64,000 nucleotides of DNA from Methylococcaceae bacterium (GTDB lineage: Bacteria > Pseudomonadota > Gammaproteobacteria > Methylococcales > Methylomonadaceae): the NCBI GenBank assembly GCA_016715325.1, contig JADKAL010000016.1, forward strand, positions 1 through 64,000. Reading direction: 5' to 3'. Made by a program: the position numbers and the translations under genes. Each line of letters starts with the position of its first letter. The first letter of the stretch is position 1. Positions 62,493 to 64,000 of the stretch are shown here, in pieces. The notes beneath the pieces are model-generated. The model did not search any database. It was given only the letters and a program-made list of their open reading frames with translations, and was not told the DNA's origin.

Positions 62493-63109
62493 AACGATGA
62501 CGATACGGTATTTTCATGAGATTAAGTTAACTTGGCCGTGAATAGCGAACGACTATAAGAACGCTGCCCCTACAAAAAAATAAATACTTTATTATCGTAA
62601 ACATATTTTATTGCTTTTGAGCAAGGGTAATATTACCAATAGAGTGCAGCGCGCTTTGGCTATAATATCAGTTGACTAAGATTAAGTTTAGGCGTAAGAA
62701 ATATACAAGCGTATTAAAGTTATATTAGGTAATTCGTTAAGCTAATTTGGGTCATTCATTGTAATAAAAAGTGATTGTTTATTATTTTTAAGCGGCAACC
62801 TTAAAAAGTCGTGAGAAGTTATCTTTACTGTGGACTTAGCAATAGCCCATAGAAACTATATTGTGGTTTCTAAAGTATAAAGTTGTCAAAAAGACAAATG
62901 TGTTTTGGTATTTAAATTGTGCCCTTACGGATTCGGTTCTTAAATGCTCGGATCTAAGAAAACCAGGGGAAATTATAACGCCACAAGGTAGGCTTTATAA
63001 TCAGGTTGCTAAGTGACACAACATGTAATTCAGATTCTTTAGTTTTTATGAAATAGTAAGACAATTTCATTTTCTTCTTAACGTTATTTTAAAGTCAAAG
63101 GAGTTTGCT
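62493..63109. other. Long divergent intergenic region
   Basis: A 617-base AT-rich space between the PAS gene (minus) and the peptidoglycan-binding hydrolase gene (plus), without a protein gene. It contains several TATAAT-like boxes, for example near 62661 and 62996. I looked for a cyclic-di-GMP riboswitch near 62960-63020 and did not find a convincing one. Confidence 0.5.
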
Positions 63110-63904
63110 ATGTCTTTATTCAAAGAAGGTTCTTCAGGTGAGAGTGTAAAACAGATTCAACAAGCCCTGAAAGATAAAGGGTTCGATCCCGGTCTTGTTG
63201 ACGGGGATTTCGGTCCGGCAACTGAAGCGGCGGTTATTGCATTCCAAAAAAGCGAGGAATTGGCTGCCGATGGCGTGGTCGGTTTGAAAACGCTAAAAGC
63301 TTTAGGAATTGTCCAGCCTGAGGCGCAAGAGACTTTCCAAAGCGAAAATGTGTCGGTCGGTAAAGTTTCAAAAATGTTTCCGCAGACGCCGCTCGGTCAC
63401 ATCAAAGATAATTTGCCTTTTGTATTGGCGGCGATGAAAGACGCCGGTTTAGACGACAAACAAATGATACTGATGGCTTTGGCGACCATTCGCGCCGAAA
63501 CAGCAAGTTTCGAACCGATTAGCGAAGGTAAATCTCGTTTTAACACCTCTCCGCATGGTCACCCTTTCGATTTATACGACAATCGGAAAGATTTGGGTAA
63601 TCGAGGCAGACCGGACGGCGATAGTTTTAAAGGGCGGGGTTTTGTGCAGTTAACAGGGCGCGACAATTATTCAAAATACGGTCAAAAAATTAACAAAGAC
63701 TTGGTCAACCATCCCGAGTTGGCAAACGATCCGACTATTGCATCGCAATTACTGGCCTTATTCTTAAAGAATAGCGAAAGTAAAATCAGAAAATTCCTAG
63801 CGGCTCATGACTTAGCCGGTGCTAGAAAAGTCGTCAACGGCGGAAGTCACGGATTGGATGATTTTGTCAACGCTTACACTATCGGTAACGGGTTGATCGA
63901 GTAA
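63110..63904 (+). CDS. Peptidoglycan-binding protein with GH19-like hydrolase domain
   Basis: A 264-residue protein. Residues 1-70 form a peptidoglycan-binding domain (LKDKGFDPGLVDGDFGPATEAAVIAFQKS). Residues 95-264 are a lysozyme/chitinase-like domain of the GH19 type, with the likely catalytic Glu in RAETASFEPI and the family text GRGFVQLTGRDNYSKYG. It should cut peptidoglycan. There is no signal peptide and no holin gene next to it, which recalls phage endolysins or effectors, but no other phage gene is near. The ribosome site AAAGGAG is strong. Confidence 0.88.
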   Translation: MSLFKEGSSGESVKQIQQALKDKGFDPGLVDGDFGPATEAAVIAFQKSEELAADGVVGLKTLKALGIVQPEAQETFQSENVSVGKVSKMFPQTPLGHIKDNLPFVLAAMKDAGLDDKQMILMALATIRAETASFEPISEGKSRFNTSPHGHPFDLYDNRKDLGNRGRPDGDSFKGRGFVQLTGRDNYSKYGQKINKDLVNHPELANDPTIASQLLALFLKNSESKIRKFLAAHDLAGARKVVNGGSHGLDDFVNAYTIGNGLIE

Positions 63905-64000
63905 AGCATGACGAAGATAACTCTGAACAAGTTGATTTCGCTTATCCCCTCAAGGAGACAAGTGGTTCGACTAGCTCATCACGAACCGAATCAACACATT

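Noticed and set aside
62960..63020. Possible cyclic-di-GMP (GEMM) riboswitch before the hydrolase gene
   Set aside because: A few words such as CAGGTTGC recall the class, but the paired stems and the conserved core could not be assembled.

Overview
The window is a stretch of gammaproteobacterial chromosome, AT-leaning and densely coded. The gene order gshB-tonB-yqgE-ruvX-pyrR-pyrB-pyrC', the rpmB-rpmG pair, the sdhCDAB-sdhE block and BamC/PurL all point to Gammaproteobacteria. The 16S text near the start ('acctacccttgacat') and the overall gene set would fit Methylococcales or a neighbouring order, but no methane- or methanol-oxidation gene is present, so the order is only a guess.

Layout. 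1-4836: the 3' part of an rRNA operon (16S, tRNA-Ile, tRNA-Ala-like, 23S, 5S, terminator). Several normally invariant positions carry extra or missing bases. 5145-8759: an arsenic cluster of a mercuric-reductase-like flavoprotein (two frameshifts), arsM (one frameshift) and the radical-SAM gene arsS, the core of an arsenosugar pathway. 8808-11461: paired NtrC-like sites, a very good sigma-54 promoter, a short leader ending in an intrinsic terminator (candidate small RNA or attenuator), then a circularly permuted ATP-grasp gene and an alpha-E gene. 11610-13230: minus-strand DUF1289 protein, rubredoxin and a Gfo/Idh/MocA oxidoreductase. 13591-24266: dapA-bamC, purL, a small membrane protein, a low-molecular-weight phosphatase, a dienelactone hydrolase, and an incomplete peptide-type ABC transporter with a Trp-rich protein gene inside it. 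24273-28384: minus-strand ExeA-like ATPase and a 940-residue Hsp70 relative.

29320-38285 is a TCA-cycle block (sdhCDAB, sdhE, NAD-type isocitrate dehydrogenase, acnB), interrupted by a TPR-sulfotransferase. 38332-44088, minus strand: a Gln-rich secreted protein, pepN, DUF423, moaB and a Do-type protease. 44214-51865: a cyclic-nucleotide-binding/rhodanese protein, rpmB-rpmG, then gshB, tonB, yqgE, ruvX, pyrR, pyrB and a dihydroorotase-like pyrC' that lacks the metal-binding HxH. A flippase follows (52013-53485). 53575-60690, minus strand, is a tightly packed signalling operon: TonB-dependent receptor, YfiR, CHASE8-like hybrid histidine kinase, REC-GGDEF-EAL regulator. It resembles a YfiBNR circuit in which the diguanylate cyclase is replaced by a phosphorelay. 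The window closes with a PAS/LuxR regulator split by a frameshift and a peptidoglycan-binding GH19-like hydrolase.

Two themes cut across the genes. First, four single-base frameshifts, three of them in short A/T homopolymers, together with indels in conserved rRNA positions, suggest either consensus errors in the assembly or recent decay. Second, a family of short palindromic repeats (core near CCCTGAGCGGAGTCGAAGG) sits in at least three intergenic spaces.
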